Notes: generated by a model from the letters alone, not told the origin. Shown: positions 26,277 through 36,061, numbered from the stretch's first letter. The stretch: DNA of 64,000 nucleotides from Chitinophagaceae bacterium (GCA_003168265.1 PMSV01000011.1:70420-134419), one strand, 5' to 3'. Numbers and translations: made by a program.

Positions 26277-27974
26277 TCAGGCTGTTTGGCGAAATGAAAA
26301 TCCGAAACTGCTTCCCTGCCCTATTTTGCTCTTGACCCAGATAGTTCCTCCCTGAGATTCAATGAATTCTTTGGAAATGGCCAGTCCCAAACCAGTACCT
26401 CCTAAGCTTTCATGGCTTCCGGGCACCTTAAAATATTTGTCGAATATCCGGCCCTGGTATTTCTGGTCGATTCCCCTTCCATAATCCTGCACTTCAAAAC
26501 ATATGTCCCCCTCCTTTTGATAGATGCCAATATCAATTTGGCTCTTTTCCGGAGAAAATTTGATAGCATTAGTAATAAAATTGATCAGGACCCAGGCTGT
26601 TTTTTCCTGGTCCACATTGATCAGGGGAAGAGAGGGTTGAATATTGGGTAAGAGCTCGATTCCTTTTTGCTGGGCCTGGAATTGTACGGCATGGAGGGAT
26701 AGTTTTAGTATATCCTCCGGCGTGGTAGGCTGGATTTTCAACTGGATATTGCCAGTTTCCACCTGCGCCATATTCAAGAGTTCACTCGTGATTTTCAGCA
26801 ATCTTTCTGCATCGTCATAAATACTATAAGTCAATTCCTTCTGTTCTGTATTCAGTGAGCCGATTCGTTCATCAGTAAGCAGTTGGGCGCTCATCTTGAT
26901 CGAAGAGATTGGTGTCTTCAGTTCATGGGAAACCGTCGCGATGAAATTGGTTTTGGCTTCATTCAGTTCGTGGAAAAGGGTAATGTTACGAAGAACGATC
27001 ACCTGCCCGATCACCTGGTCATTGTTCTGTACCGTTAGCACATCGCGGTTGAAATAGCTTTCTTTATTGTCGGCAAAAATCTTTAATTCTTCTTTGCTGT
27101 TCTTATCCTGTAACAAGGTGCGCATCAGGTCATTTTTCAGTGCAACATCGGGAGCATATTTTCCGATGATATCGCTTTCTTTAAGGCCCAGGAGTTTTTC
27201 CGATACGGCGTTTAAGAAAAGGATATGTCGCTTTTCATCTAAGCCAATGATCCCATCTCTCATCTGGTTGATGATGGTTTCGATGCGGCTCTTTTCAAAT
27301 TTAATCTTCGCCAGGTTGCTATTTTCGTATTCGTCCAATTTTCCGGCCATAATATTGAAAGAATGGGCCAGGTCTCCGAATTCATCTTTCTGCCTTAAAT
27401 AAATCCTTTTGGCATAATTTTTATTGGCGATGGCGGCGATCCCTTCAGAAAGTGTACGGATGGGATCGGAGATGATCGCAGGGAGGTTATAGATGAAGGA
27501 GAAGGCGATCAGGGTAAGTATCGTGAAAATAATTGTCAGAACCAATTTAGCAGTCTCGGCCGTTTTGGTCGCAACGGAATTTTTCCTAAGAATGGCCATC
27601 TCATTGAGTTGCTCTATCTGGTATATGGATTGGCGGATCTCTGGATAATTGCTTGAGTCCTCAGGATCGGCCAATAGTTCATGGAAATTCCGTGTTAGTT
27701 CATCTGTCGATTCCTTTTCCCCGATCTCCGTGATGTTTTTTTGTTGTTTGGCCAGGTTATCTGAAAATTCCTGCACCGCATCTTTTCTGATCTTGATATT
27801 CTCCAGGGCCGTAAGCATGTTGTTGGAATAGACCAGGGATTCATAATTGTTCTTGAGGATTTGTTGGGATTGGTCGCTCAGTATATTGATATAGACCACT
27901 CCCAGCACGCCAAACAACACGATGACGAGAAAAAGGAAAATGAGGCTGATGGATAGTTTTGTCTTTAAGCGCAT
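26277..27974 (-). CDS. Membrane sensor histidine kinase of the Kdp locus
   Basis: A 565-residue kinase with TM1 (about 8-30), a periplasmic sensor of roughly 110 residues, TM2 (143-164), HAMP (about 165-218), PAS (about 232-335), HisKA with the phosphoacceptor His350 in VSHELKTPISS, and a HATPase_c domain with DYGRGID and GGTGLGLAISKEF. It lies 1 bp downstream of the truncated kdpD and must be co-translated with it. I infer that it supplies the transmitter that KdpD lacks. The likely response partner is the NtrC-type regulator at 36302-37651, since no KdpE is present. Confidence 0.9.
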   Translation of the reverse strand: MRLKTKLSISLIFLFLVIVLFGVLGVVYINILSDQSQQILKNNYESLVYSNNMLTALENIKIRKDAVQEFSDNLAKQQKNITEIGEKESTDELTRNFHELLADPEDSSNYPEIRQSIYQIEQLNEMAILRKNSVATKTAETAKLVLTIIFTILTLIAFSFIYNLPAIISDPIRTLSEGIAAIANKNYAKRIYLRQKDEFGDLAHSFNIMAGKLDEYENSNLAKIKFEKSRIETIINQMRDGIIGLDEKRHILFLNAVSEKLLGLKESDIIGKYAPDVALKNDLMRTLLQDKNSKEELKIFADNKESYFNRDVLTVQNNDQVIGQVIVLRNITLFHELNEAKTNFIATVSHELKTPISSIKMSAQLLTDERIGSLNTEQKELTYSIYDDAERLLKITSELLNMAQVETGNIQLKIQPTTPEDILKLSLHAVQFQAQQKGIELLPNIQPSLPLINVDQEKTAWVLINFITNAIKFSPEKSQIDIGIYQKEGDICFEVQDYGRGIDQKYQGRIFDKYFKVPGSHESLGGTGLGLAISKEFIESQGGTIWVKSKIGQGSSFGFSFRQTA

Positions 27975-27975
27975 G

Positions 27976-29100
27976 TCAGGACAATATGACTACGTCGATT
28001 TCGACAGAAGCCAGTTTGTTTAATAGTTGATTGAATACCGCCGTGCTCAGTATAATGTTTAAAAGATTCAAATGAGGTTTGCCGATACAGATCGTCGTTA
28101 TCGACTGTTCCTCACAGGTTTGAATTATGCCCTTTGCAATATTGTTAAGTTTGACCCTTATGACTTCCGCTCCGAGTTCTGTAGCCAATTTAAAGTTGTT
28201 GATCAGGTGCCGCTGCTCGGCCAGCCCGATCTTGTCTCCGGCCTCCTTGGCGGTCTGGACATATAAGACAAACCATTTTGAATGATAATAGTTTGCAAGC
28301 CGGGAAGTTTTGCGGATTACCTTGGCAGCGATCTCGTGGTTGCTGCTGATACAAGCCATGAAACGCTCGGAGCGCAGATGGGCGCTTCGGGGCAGCTCCG
28401 TTTCGATCTTGCGTTCGACCTGGGTGGCCACTTCCTTTAAAGCCAATTCCCTCAGTTGAAGAATTTTCTCCGCCTGGAAAAAATTCTTCAGGGATATTTG
28501 AATCTTATCAGGTGCATAAATCTTTCCCTCTTTAAGCCGGGTGACCAGTTCATCGGCCGTAAGATCAATATTAACCACCTCATCTGCTTCCTTGAGCACG
28601 CTGTCAGGAACACGCTCTCCCACGTCTACTCCAGTGATTTCTTTCACTTCTTTATGCAGGCTTTCAATATGCTGGATATTGATAGCGCTGATCACATTGA
28701 TCCCTGCGTCCAGGATTTCCATCACATCCTGCCATCTCTTTTCATTCTTGCTTCCTTCAATATTGGTATGGGCCAATTCGTCAACAACGACCACTTCCGG
28801 ATGCAGGTTGAGAATGGCCTGCATATCCATCTCCTCCAGCTCCTTTCCTTTATAAAAAAGTTTACGGCGAGGGATGATGGGCAATCCTTCCAGTAGTGAC
28901 TCTGTTTCTTTTCGATTATGGGTCTCCACATAACCTATCTTCACATCTACGCCGTTGCGTAGCAGGGTCTGGGTTTCCTGAAGCATCCGGAAAGTCTTTC
29001 CAACACCGGCGCTCATCCCTATATAAATCTTAAACTTCCCCCGTCTGGACTGCCGGATGAGCTCCAGGAAATGTTGAACGTTCTGGTCTTTTTCGGCCAT
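27976..29100 (-). CDS. kdpD: KdpD sensor module without kinase (KdpD + Usp domains only)
   Basis: A 374-residue truncated KdpD. The KdpD domain has Walker A GMSAGVGKTF (28-37) and VVVDELAHTN (104-113). The C-terminal universal-stress-protein-like domain (about 245-374) begins FMACISSNHEIAAKVIRK. The four membrane helices, GAF and histidine-kinase modules of E. coli KdpD are absent. Short KdpD proteins are known in other phyla. The adjoining gene encodes a separate membrane kinase, so the sensor is split between two proteins. It follows kdpC by 79 bp. Confidence 0.92.
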   Translation of the reverse strand: MAEKDQNVQHFLELIRQSRRGKFKIYIGMSAGVGKTFRMLQETQTLLRNGVDVKIGYVETHNRKETESLLEGLPIIPRRKLFYKGKELEEMDMQAILNLHPEVVVVDELAHTNIEGSKNEKRWQDVMEILDAGINVISAINIQHIESLHKEVKEITGVDVGERVPDSVLKEADEVVNIDLTADELVTRLKEGKIYAPDKIQISLKNFFQAEKILQLRELALKEVATQVERKIETELPRSAHLRSERFMACISSNHEIAAKVIRKTSRLANYYHSKWFVLYVQTAKEAGDKIGLAEQRHLINNFKLATELGAEVIRVKLNNIAKGIIQTCEEQSITTICIGKPHLNLLNIILSTAVFNQLLNKLASVEIDVVILS

Positions 29101-29179
29101 TCTTGGAATATATTCTGATGAACAATGGCTTTCCAGGAGAAAGGCATTTCAAATGTAGAGATAATTATCGCTTAACTAA

Positions 29180-29743
29180 TTAATGAAGCTCATCCAAGGC
29201 AACATTCAATCTGAGCACATTGATCTTTTCCGGCCCGAATAGCGCTAAAAAAGGCTTCTCGGTATGTCCCGCGATCAGGCTATTTATTTTATCCGTCGGC
29301 AGATTCCTCACTTTTGCAATCCGGTCAACCTGGATATAAGCAGCCTGGGGAGAAATATCCGGATCGAGTCCGGATCCGGAATAAGTCACCAGCTCTGAAG
29401 GGATATTTTCCTTTTTTACGGTAGGGTTATGGATCAAAAAGCTATCGATATGTGCCTGGACATCCTTAAGATAATCCTGGTTGGCTGGCCCCTTATTGCT
29501 TCCTCCGCTCCCGGCCGCATTAAAAGCCACGGCTGAAGGCCTCGGCCAGAAATACTTATCCTGATCGAATTTCTGCCCGATATTGGCATAACCCACCACC
29601 TTGCCATTGACGACAATCGTCTCCCCCCTTCCACCTCCTGGTGTAAAATGCCCGATTCCGGCAATCAAAAGTGGATAGAGCAGGGAACAAATCACCAGAA
29701 AAACAAGGGTTATTTTTAAAGAGGGCAATAAATACTTTTTCAT
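29180..29743 (-). CDS. kdpC: KdpC, potassium-transporting ATPase subunit C
   Basis: A 187-residue KdpC: one N-terminal membrane anchor (about residues 10-31, LVFLVICSLLYPLLIAGIG) and a periplasmic domain with DKYFWPRPSA, SGGSNKGPAN, ASGSGLDPDISPQAA-type sequence (here TYSGSGLDPDISPQAAYIQVDRIA) and the terminal FGPEKINVLRLNVALDE. It stabilises the KdpFABC complex and raises ATP affinity. It lies 11 bp after kdpB. Confidence 0.97.
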   Translation of the reverse strand: MKKYLLPSLKITLVFLVICSLLYPLLIAGIGHFTPGGGRGETIVVNGKVVGYANIGQKFDQDKYFWPRPSAVAFNAAGSGGSNKGPANQDYLKDVQAHIDSFLIHNPTVKKENIPSELVTYSGSGLDPDISPQAAYIQVDRIAKVRNLPTDKINSLIAGHTEKPFLALFGPEKINVLRLNVALDELH

Positions 29744-29754
29744 AGCTCAATTTT

Positions 29755-31800
29755 TCACATGAATAATCCGAGTAACATATCAATGAGTTTAATCCCTGCG
29801 AATGGCGCAATGATGCCCCCTAGTCCATAGATCAGCATATTGCGGCGAAGCAGGGCGCTTGCTCCGATCGGCTTATAGGCCACACCGCGTAATGCCAGCG
29901 GGATCAGTATTGGGATAATGATGGCATTAAAGATCACCGCGGATAAGATCGCACTTTGCGGACTTTTCAATCCCATAATATTGAGAGCCTGGAGGGCAGG
30001 GATGGAAGCGATGAACAGCGCCGGTACAATGGCAAAATATTTGGCCACATCATTGGCAATTGAAAAAGTGGTCAGCGTGCCGCGCGTCATGAGCAACTGC
30101 TTGCCGATTTCAACGATCTCGATCAATTTTGTGGGATCATTGTCCAGGTCCACCATATTACCGGCTTCCTTGGCAGCCTGTGTGCCGCTGTTCATTGCAA
30201 CTCCGACATCGGCCTGCGCCAGGGCAGGCGCATCGTTGGTTCCATCTCCCATCATGGCCACCAGTTTCCCGCCCTGTTGTTCCTTTTTGATATAATTCAT
30301 TTTATCCTCAGGCTTGGCCTCCGCGATAAAATCGTCAACACCGGCCTTTTCAGCAATATATTTCGCAGTGAGAGGATTATCGCCGGTAACCATCACGGTC
30401 TTCACTCCCATTTTGCGCAGGCGGTCAAATCGTTCAAATATTCCTGGTTTGATGATATCCTGCAATTCTATCACGCCGATCGCATGCGCATTCTGGCTAA
30501 CCACCAGCGGAGTTCCTCCATTGCTCGAAATATTCTTCACCCGGTCTTCGATTTCAGCAGGGAAGGGATTCCCTGCCTTGGACACATTCTTGCGGATCGC
30601 ATCAAAAGCGCCTTTTCTTATCCTGAGGCCGGAAGGCAGATCAATGCCGCTGCTTCGGGTCTCCGCAGTGAATTCTATGAATTTAGAACCGCCTGTATTA
30701 TAATTATTGGGATTCACTCCTGCCAGTTCTACGATTGATTTCCCTTCAGGGGTCTCATCGGCGAGGGAAGCAAGTGCACAGGCATCGACAAATGATTTTT
30801 CATCGATTTGGTCGGCTGGCCAGAAATGAGTGGCTTTGCGGTTGCCGATGGTAATCGTTCCTGTCTTATCCAGTAATAAGGTATCCAGGTCACCGGCTGT
30901 TTCCACAGCCTTCCCGCTCTTGGTGATGACATTTGCGCGAAGTGCCCTGTCCATGCCGGCAATCCCGATGGCGCTCAACAAACCGCCGATCGTTGTCGGT
31001 ATCAGGCAGACATATAACGAAACAAAAGCTGCGATGGGTATCGGAGTATTTGCATAATCGCCGAATGGCTTTAGCGTAACACAGACGATCAGAAAGATTA
31101 GTGTAAAGCACGCAAGTAATATGGTCAGCGCGATTTCATTGGGAGTTTTCTGACGGCTCGCTCCTTCCACAAGGGCGATCATCTTGTCCAGGAAACTCTC
31201 TCCGGGATCCGTAGTCACCTTAACCACGATACGGTCACTAAGTATCTTGGTACCGCCGGTCACACTTGACTTATCTCCTCCGGATTCGCGGATCACAGGG
31301 GCGCTTTCCCCGGTAATGGCGCTTTCATCGATAGTAGCAAGCCCCTCGATAATCTCTCCGTCCATAGGAATCAGGTCTCCTGCCTCACATACGAACAGGT
31401 CGCCCTTTCTCAGTTCAGAGGAAGAAACAGTAGTAACCTGTGGATTCTCCCCGTGTTCATAAAACAGGATCTTTTTTGCCGGGGTATCCTCCCTGGTTTT
31501 TCGGAGGCTGTCGGCTTGGGCTTTGCCACGAGCTTCTGCAATGGCTTCGGCGAAATTGGCAAATAGAAGAGTCGCAAACAATACTAAAAAAATGACTGTA
31601 TTGTAAACCAGGCTTCCCTGCGATTTCTCTCCTGCTGCGATCCACAAGCATACGAATAACATGATGATGGTTCCGATATATACGGTGAACATCACCGGAT
31701 TCCTGGCCATGACTCGCGGCTTCAGTTTCACAAAGGATTCTTTGAACGCGGTTTTTACCAGTTCAGGAGGAAAAAGGGAAGAACCTCTTTTGCTTTTCAT
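29755..31800 (-). CDS. kdpB: KdpB, P-type ATPase subunit
   Basis: A 681-residue P-type ATPase. It has the actuator motif TGES (163-166), the phosphorylation site D311-KTGT, the nucleotide-binding KGA region, and the hinge [20 protein letters not shown]. It powers K+ transport through KdpA in the KdpFABC complex. Length and motifs are normal. It lies 94 bp after kdpA in the same operon. Confidence 0.98.
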   Translation of the reverse strand: MKSKRGSSLFPPELVKTAFKESFVKLKPRVMARNPVMFTVYIGTIIMLFVCLWIAAGEKSQGSLVYNTVIFLVLFATLLFANFAEAIAEARGKAQADSLRKTREDTPAKKILFYEHGENPQVTTVSSSELRKGDLFVCEAGDLIPMDGEIIEGLATIDESAITGESAPVIRESGGDKSSVTGGTKILSDRIVVKVTTDPGESFLDKMIALVEGASRQKTPNEIALTILLACFTLIFLIVCVTLKPFGDYANTPIPIAAFVSLYVCLIPTTIGGLLSAIGIAGMDRALRANVITKSGKAVETAGDLDTLLLDKTGTITIGNRKATHFWPADQIDEKSFVDACALASLADETPEGKSIVELAGVNPNNYNTGGSKFIEFTAETRSSGIDLPSGLRIRKGAFDAIRKNVSKAGNPFPAEIEDRVKNISSNGGTPLVVSQNAHAIGVIELQDIIKPGIFERFDRLRKMGVKTVMVTGDNPLTAKYIAEKAGVDDFIAEAKPEDKMNYIKKEQQGGKLVAMMGDGTNDAPALAQADVGVAMNSGTQAAKEAGNMVDLDNDPTKLIEIVEIGKQLLMTRGTLTTFSIANDVAKYFAIVPALFIASIPALQALNIMGLKSPQSAILSAVIFNAIIIPILIPLALRGVAYKPIGASALLRRNMLIYGLGGIIAPFAGIKLIDMLLGLFM

Positions 31801-31894
31801 CTGAATATTTTTAGTTTTCTGTTTCCCAACCGGAACCTCGACTATTCATAACCCTGTTTTGACAAATACTCATGCTCGGTTTCATATAAATCTA

Positions 31895-33610
31895 TTAATG
31901 CATGCTAAAATATTCGGCGATCGGACCCAGGACAAGCGGCGGAAAATAGGACAATGCCGTGATGATGACGATAACCGCAAAAGTGGTCACTTCAAAAGTC
32001 ATGGAATCCACCTGGAGGGTACCCGCCGATTCAGGAATATATTTCTTATTCGCCAGTAAGCCTGCAATGGCCACTGGCCCTATAATCGGCAAAAAGCGGC
32101 CAAGTATCATGGCAAAGCCCGTAGTGATATTCCAGAAAGGATTATTAGCAGTCAATCCCGCATATCCGCTTCCATTATTTGCATTGCTTGAAATATATTG
32201 ATAGAACATTTCCGAAAATCCATGATAGCCCGGATTGTTCAGCCAAGCGGAGGGTTTGACGGCCCAATCAATATTGTTATGGTAAACAAAATAATAGGCG
32301 GCAAGGGCAGTTCCCCCCTTGATGATGAAAGCGGAGAGCAAGGTAACCAGCGCGGCGATTTTCACCTCCCTGGCTTCTACCTTATGTCCCAGGAATTCCG
32401 GGGTACGTCCGACCATCAGGCCCGCTATAAATACCGTAATGATGATATAGATATAGTAATTCAGCAACCCCACTCCGCATCCTCCGTAAAATGCATTCAC
32501 CAGCATCCCCAGCATTTGCATCAGCCCGGAAACAGGCATAAAACTGTCATGCATAGAATTGACCGAACCCGTGGAGATGATTGTAGTGACAATGCTCCAG
32601 TAAGCAGAAGCGGCAGGGCCGAACCTCACCTCCTTTCCCTCCATGGCCCCGGTCGGCTGGGCGATGCCCATTTTGGTAATGAGGGGATTGCCATAAACCT
32701 CAGTCACTAGGGTCGGAACCAAAAGACAGAATAGCCCAAGGGTCATGATCGCAAAAATCATCCAGGACAGTTTCCTGCGCTTGATATAGAATCCAAGTGC
32801 AAATATCATGGCTACCGGGATCAGGACCTGTACAATGATCTCCAGCATATTGGTAAAATAGTTCGGGTTTTCAAATGGATGGGCCGAATTGGCTCCGAAC
32901 CATCCGCCTCCATTGGTTCCCAGGTGCTTGATGGCGATCATGCCGGCCGCCGGACCACGGGATACCTGTACGGTATCTCCCTGCAGGGTCGTGATGGTAT
33001 CCTTTCCATCAAAGCTGGTCGGTGTACCATTAAAGGCAAGTAAAACTGCTATTACGATACAAAGCGGCAACAGGATCCGGGTAACAGTTTTCGTCAATAT
33101 AGCCCAGAAATTGCCCAGGTTATTCGTAGTTTTTTCCTTTAACCCATTGAATAAAGCAACCAGGCAGGCTATGCCGGTAGCCGCACTTAAAAACTGTAGA
33201 AAAGTGAAGACGAACAACTGTGAAAGATAAGTGGCGCCGGTCTCTCCTGAATAATCCTGCAAATTGCAATTGACCATAAAACTGATTGCCGTATTAAAGC
33301 TCAGGTCCGGGCTCATTCCCGGGTTCTTATCCGGATTCAGGGGCAAATGTCCCTGCCCAAGAAGCACAAAAAAAGCATAGACAAACCAGACCAGGTTAAC
33401 GGTCAGCATGGCTTTCAAGAACTCCTTCCAGTTCATGCCCTTTTTATAGTCGATTCCGCAAAATCTCAGAATCCGATTTTCCAATGGGCTTAAAAAATCA
33501 AGGATAGTCTTTTCGCCGGCAAATACCTTTGCTATATATCGTCCCAGGGGATAAGCAATTATTATGGTTATCAAAAAGCTAGCTATTATTCCCATCCATT
33601 CCGTGCTCAT
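31895..33610 (-). CDS. kdpA: KdpA, potassium channel-like subunit
   Basis: A 571-residue KdpA with about ten membrane segments. Selectivity-filter-like segments are present, for example NTAISFMVNCNLQDYSGE, GTNGGGWFGANSAHPFENP and a C-terminal SNANNGSGYAGLT. It binds K+ from the periplasm and passes it towards KdpB. It is preceded on the same strand by three minute membrane ORFs, the nearest being kdpF, 17 bp away. Confidence 0.98.
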   Translation of the reverse strand: MSTEWMGIIASFLITIIIAYPLGRYIAKVFAGEKTILDFLSPLENRILRFCGIDYKKGMNWKEFLKAMLTVNLVWFVYAFFVLLGQGHLPLNPDKNPGMSPDLSFNTAISFMVNCNLQDYSGETGATYLSQLFVFTFLQFLSAATGIACLVALFNGLKEKTTNNLGNFWAILTKTVTRILLPLCIVIAVLLAFNGTPTSFDGKDTITTLQGDTVQVSRGPAAGMIAIKHLGTNGGGWFGANSAHPFENPNYFTNMLEIIVQVLIPVAMIFALGFYIKRRKLSWMIFAIMTLGLFCLLVPTLVTEVYGNPLITKMGIAQPTGAMEGKEVRFGPAASAYWSIVTTIISTGSVNSMHDSFMPVSGLMQMLGMLVNAFYGGCGVGLLNYYIYIIITVFIAGLMVGRTPEFLGHKVEAREVKIAALVTLLSAFIIKGGTALAAYYFVYHNNIDWAVKPSAWLNNPGYHGFSEMFYQYISSNANNGSGYAGLTANNPFWNITTGFAMILGRFLPIIGPVAIAGLLANKKYIPESAGTLQVDSMTFEVTTFAVIVIITALSYFPPLVLGPIAEYFSMH

Positions 33611-33627
33611 AAGACTAGTTTTTTCGA

Positions 33628-33708
33628 TTAGAATTTTTCCGGTTTAATCAGAACATAGAGCAGGTAAATGAATACTGCCACTGAAATGATAAATAATGCC
33701 ATCATCAT
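33628..33708 (-). CDS. kdpF: KdpF-like micro-protein (26 aa)
   Basis: The frame encodes MMMALFIISVAVFIYLLYVL ending in IKPEKF, one hydrophobic helix with the C-terminal KPEKF motif of KdpF, which stabilises the KdpABC complex in membranes. Three ATGs (33708, 33705, 33702) are in frame. It lies immediately upstream of kdpA, where kdpF is expected. Confidence 0.88.
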   Translation of the reverse strand: MMMALFIISVAVFIYLLYVLIKPEKF

Positions 33709-33720
33709 GGGCAAAAAGGT

Positions 33721-33804
33721 TTAAAGCTTGTCAAAAAAATCGATTGATCTAAAGAATAGCAGGAAGCATAGCAGTCCTGAAATGAATAAAATTATGGTTG
33801 CCAT
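33721..33804 (-). CDS. Single-TM micro-ORF upstream of kdpF (27 aa)
   Basis: The frame ATG 33804 to TAA 33721 encodes MATIILFISGLLCFLLFFRS followed by IDFFDKL. It is one hydrophobic helix with a charged C-terminus, ending 12 bp before the kdpF start. Size, topology and position resemble KdpF, suggesting a second accessory subunit or a paralogue. The ORF is short enough that chance cannot be excluded, but a run of three such ORFs is unlikely by chance. Confidence 0.6.
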   Translation of the reverse strand: MATIILFISGLLCFLLFFRSIDFFDKL

Positions 33805-33813
33805 AGAACCCTA

Positions 33814-33918
33814 TTAATGAAAAAATAATCTGAATTTAAGAAAAACCAGGTATAACATTGCAAGTACTACCACCCAGGCAAGAATCACTATGCCGAACCC
33901 GGATATCCTTTTTCTCAT
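33814..33918 (-). CDS. Single-TM micro-ORF, first gene of the kdp operon (34 aa)
   Basis: The frame ATG 33918 to TAA 33814 encodes MRKRISGFGIVILAWVVVLA, then MLYLVFLKFRLFFH. It has a basic N-terminus, one hydrophobic helix and a basic/aromatic tail, with topology positive-inside at both ends of the helix. It ends 9 bp before the next micro-ORF. I recognise no family. Promoter-like elements lie directly upstream. Confidence 0.6.
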   Translation of the reverse strand: MRKRISGFGIVILAWVVVLAMLYLVFLKFRLFFH

Positions 33919-33941
33919 GTTTCGAGAATTGCTTACTCAAT

Positions 33942-33957
33942 TCCAAACCTTGTGCCT
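33942..33957 (-). promoter_or_regulatory. Candidate sigma-54 promoter of the kdp operon
   Basis: On the minus strand AGGCACAAGGTTTGGA matches the -24 element (GGCAC) of the consensus TGGCAC-N5-TTGCW, but the -12 element reads TTTGG instead of TTTGC. An overlapping frame with a correct GG-N10-GC (33944 to 33931) would start transcription almost at the ATG. Treat as tentative. Confidence 0.4.
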
Positions 33958-34057
33958 GAATGGGGAAAAAAATTGTTGAATCGCTGAAATATAAGTCTAT
34001 GGCGGGTTACAAATTTAACTGATAAATTTGGCATGGATAAAATGGCAGATATTATTT

Positions 34058-34085
34058 CATTTTGGAATGGTTTCTTTTCAAAATG
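34058..34085 (-). promoter_or_regulatory. Putative activator-binding element (UAS) upstream of kdp
   Basis: Inverted CATTTTG...CAAAATG half-sites, with an inner CCATTCCAAAATG, about 140 bp before the first kdp micro-ORF. The same composite element recurs at 36253-36279. The distance suits an enhancer for a sigma-54 activator such as the NtrC-type regulator of this locus (inference). Confidence 0.55.
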
Positions 34086-34119
34086 GAATCTTTGAGAGAT
34101 GCCTCCAAATTGTACCAAT

Positions 34120-34144
34120 AAAAAAACCGTCCATATAGACGGCT
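34120..34144 (-). terminator. Terminator after the acyl carrier protein gene
   Basis: Minus-strand hairpin CCGTC-TATATG-GACGG followed by seven T, 20 bp past the ACP stop. It separates porin/ACP transcription from the kdp operon, implying that kdp has its own promoter. Confidence 0.8.
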
Positions 34145-34164
34145 TTAATTATGAAATGAAATCT

Positions 34165-34416
34165 TTAATGGTTGAGCACATACTCCGTTAGTGCAGCCCT
34201 CGTCTTGATTTTTTCAGCCATTTCGTCTGGGATCTTAATTTCAAACTTCTTTTCCACTTCCATGAATATCTCATAAAGATCCAGGGAATCGATCCCCAGG
34301 TCCTGTTGAAAGTAAGCATTCTCAGGGATATCACATTCGGGAATGCCTAACTTTTCGACCAAAATCTTATTGATTTTTAATTCAGTTCCTGATTTGCTTA
34401 AGGTTAAGGTTGTCAT
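34165..34416 (-). CDS. Acyl carrier protein
   Basis: An 83-residue acyl carrier protein. The phosphopantetheine attachment serine is S44 in QQDLGIDSLDLYEIF; helix III and the C-terminal helix follow (EVEKKFEIKIPDEMAEKIKT). ACP carries acyl chains as thioesters for fatty-acid or secondary lipid synthesis. Unusually, no fatty-acid or polyketide gene is nearby: it sits between a porin and the kdp operon, probably co-transcribed with the porin (109-bp gap, terminator after ACP). It is likely a specialised second ACP; its partner cannot be inferred. Confidence 0.9.
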   Translation of the reverse strand: MTTLTLSKSGTELKINKILVEKLGIPECDIPENAYFQQDLGIDSLDLYEIFMEVEKKFEIKIPDEMAEKIKTRAALTEYVLNH

Positions 34417-34525
34417 ATCAAAATTTTAAGGCTTCGGTCAGATTGTTTTTACCTCCATTAACGTATAAAAAAGGCTTTTGTATGTCTGGTCTTCGTTAAA
34501 CAATTGTTAGATAGCCCTTCCCACT

Positions 34526-36061
34526 CTAAAACCTCAAAAGGAAGGCCAGTACGATCCTTGATTCCGATTTTCTAAGATCGGGCATCCAGCCCCCCCAACT
34601 GCTTAATGGAGGAGCGATTGAGGCGCCGTTTGATGCATAGGTATAACCTCCGGTATTCGTAAACCCTGTCGGAGAAGTGACTCCGCCGGGACCGGCAAAA
34701 TATCCTTTCAGAGCTTCGGTTCCGGGTGCGGGTCCGATATCCACTATCGCGCGGTGTACGAATTCCAGTTTGAGCGTCATGTTCTGATTGGGCATATAAT
34801 CAAGGGTGGTCGAAATATCCCATGCATCAAAAGTGGATCCATTACCTGTCTGAGCTTGAAAAAGCGTGTCTGCATATCCTGTAGGAGCGAGTACAAGGTA
34901 TTGACCAGGGTTATGCATGTACCCGCCACCGAAATTCCAGGCAATTTTTTCACTTTTCCCGAACCAAAAACGATTGTAAAACATAGCAGCAATGAAATTC
35001 TGTGCCGGGAGATCTAGGCCTGTTTTTTTATCCGTTTTCCCAAATGGTGTAACACCATCCCCATCTTCAAATCCCAAATCATAGGTAATATCGAAACCGG
35101 CCTTTGTAATGAACCCCCTCTTTCTGTTCAAATACCTGTATTCATAGCTGTTGTCGCTGTGCAGGCGGTACCTGCCTGGATCCCCTTCATCATCTTTTCC
35201 ATAATAGAAATTGAATACATAATCCACTCTTTCTCTCGGCCGGTAATAGATCGAATAACCCATCCCGGGGCTATGGTTGAACATGCCGTAGCTCTGCCAA
35301 CCATTGATAAGCCATAATTCTACTTTCAATTTGTCGCTCGGAAAGGTCTGCAATCTCAGGCCATTGAAAAACCAGGGTGTGTTGTCCGAAACATAGGATG
35401 GCTGGTATCCCCAGTTTTCAAAATTATTGTAGGAAAACAAACCTATATAAGACATGAAAATGCCTGCATCCAGATTAATGCCATGCCAAACATCCCAATG
35501 ATACCCTCCATAAACTTCACTGATATAACGGTAAATGGTTTGCAGGTCATATTGTCCTTTATAGGAACTCCCATCGTTGCGGGGAACTATGGTGGAACGT
35601 GTCCCGAACTGCATCATGATCCTTCCTCGCACATTGTCATAATGTATATCTCCCCCTACGCCAAGAAAGGATAATTGCAATTCATTGTCACGTGCCAGCG
35701 CGGTCGATCCCACGACAGTATTATCGATCGGGTGATTGTACGAATGCGTATAGTTAAAATCGAATGTTATATCCCCGGTGAAATATTTCGAGTCAAAAGC
35801 CGGGGCACTTGTTTTGCGGCTTGTGCCGCAAAGCCATGAAAAATCCGCAAATGCAAAAGGTTCGCTGGCTTTCTCTTTGATAGGCACTGAATCGGAATTC
35901 TGCACACCTGTGTCGCTGATGTGTTTTACAGTCGGAAACAAAGGATAGGCATAATGATTCTTGAGAACTGTAGTATCCTCTCCTCCCGCATAGGTCAATG
36001 AATTGAATCCGAAGAATAAGCAGATAGTCAATAGTATCTTAACTTTTTCCATTCTAAACAT
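34526..36061 (-). CDS. Outer-membrane beta-barrel protein (porin) of the Kdp locus
   Basis: A 511-residue protein with a signal peptide (MEKVKILLTICLFFGFNSLTYA, preceded by three residues) and a BBP2-like barrel: FTGDITFDFNYTHSYNHP, LRLQTFPSDKLKVELWLINGWQSYG, YYRPRERVDYVFNFYYGK, ending LAFLLRF. It may let ions or small solutes across the outer membrane to the Kdp pump (inference from position). It has a strong candidate sigma-54 promoter and an upstream repeated element, so the flanking NtrC-type regulator probably controls it. Confidence 0.85.
   Translation of the reverse strand: MFRMEKVKILLTICLFFGFNSLTYAGGEDTTVLKNHYAYPLFPTVKHISDTGVQNSDSVPIKEKASEPFAFADFSWLCGTSRKTSAPAFDSKYFTGDITFDFNYTHSYNHPIDNTVVGSTALARDNELQLSFLGVGGDIHYDNVRGRIMMQFGTRSTIVPRNDGSSYKGQYDLQTIYRYISEVYGGYHWDVWHGINLDAGIFMSYIGLFSYNNFENWGYQPSYVSDNTPWFFNGLRLQTFPSDKLKVELWLINGWQSYGMFNHSPGMGYSIYYRPRERVDYVFNFYYGKDDEGDPGRYRLHSDNSYEYRYLNRKRGFITKAGFDITYDLGFEDGDGVTPFGKTDKKTGLDLPAQNFIAAMFYNRFWFGKSEKIAWNFGGGYMHNPGQYLVLAPTGYADTLFQAQTGNGSTFDAWDISTTLDYMPNQNMTLKLEFVHRAIVDIGPAPGTEALKGYFAGPGGVTSPTGFTNTGGYTYASNGASIAPPLSSWGGWMPDLRKSESRIVLAFLLRF

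Noticed and set aside
28722-28931. Extra frames inside kdpD, kdpB and kdpA
   Set aside because: All are shadows of strongly conserved genes in other phases.
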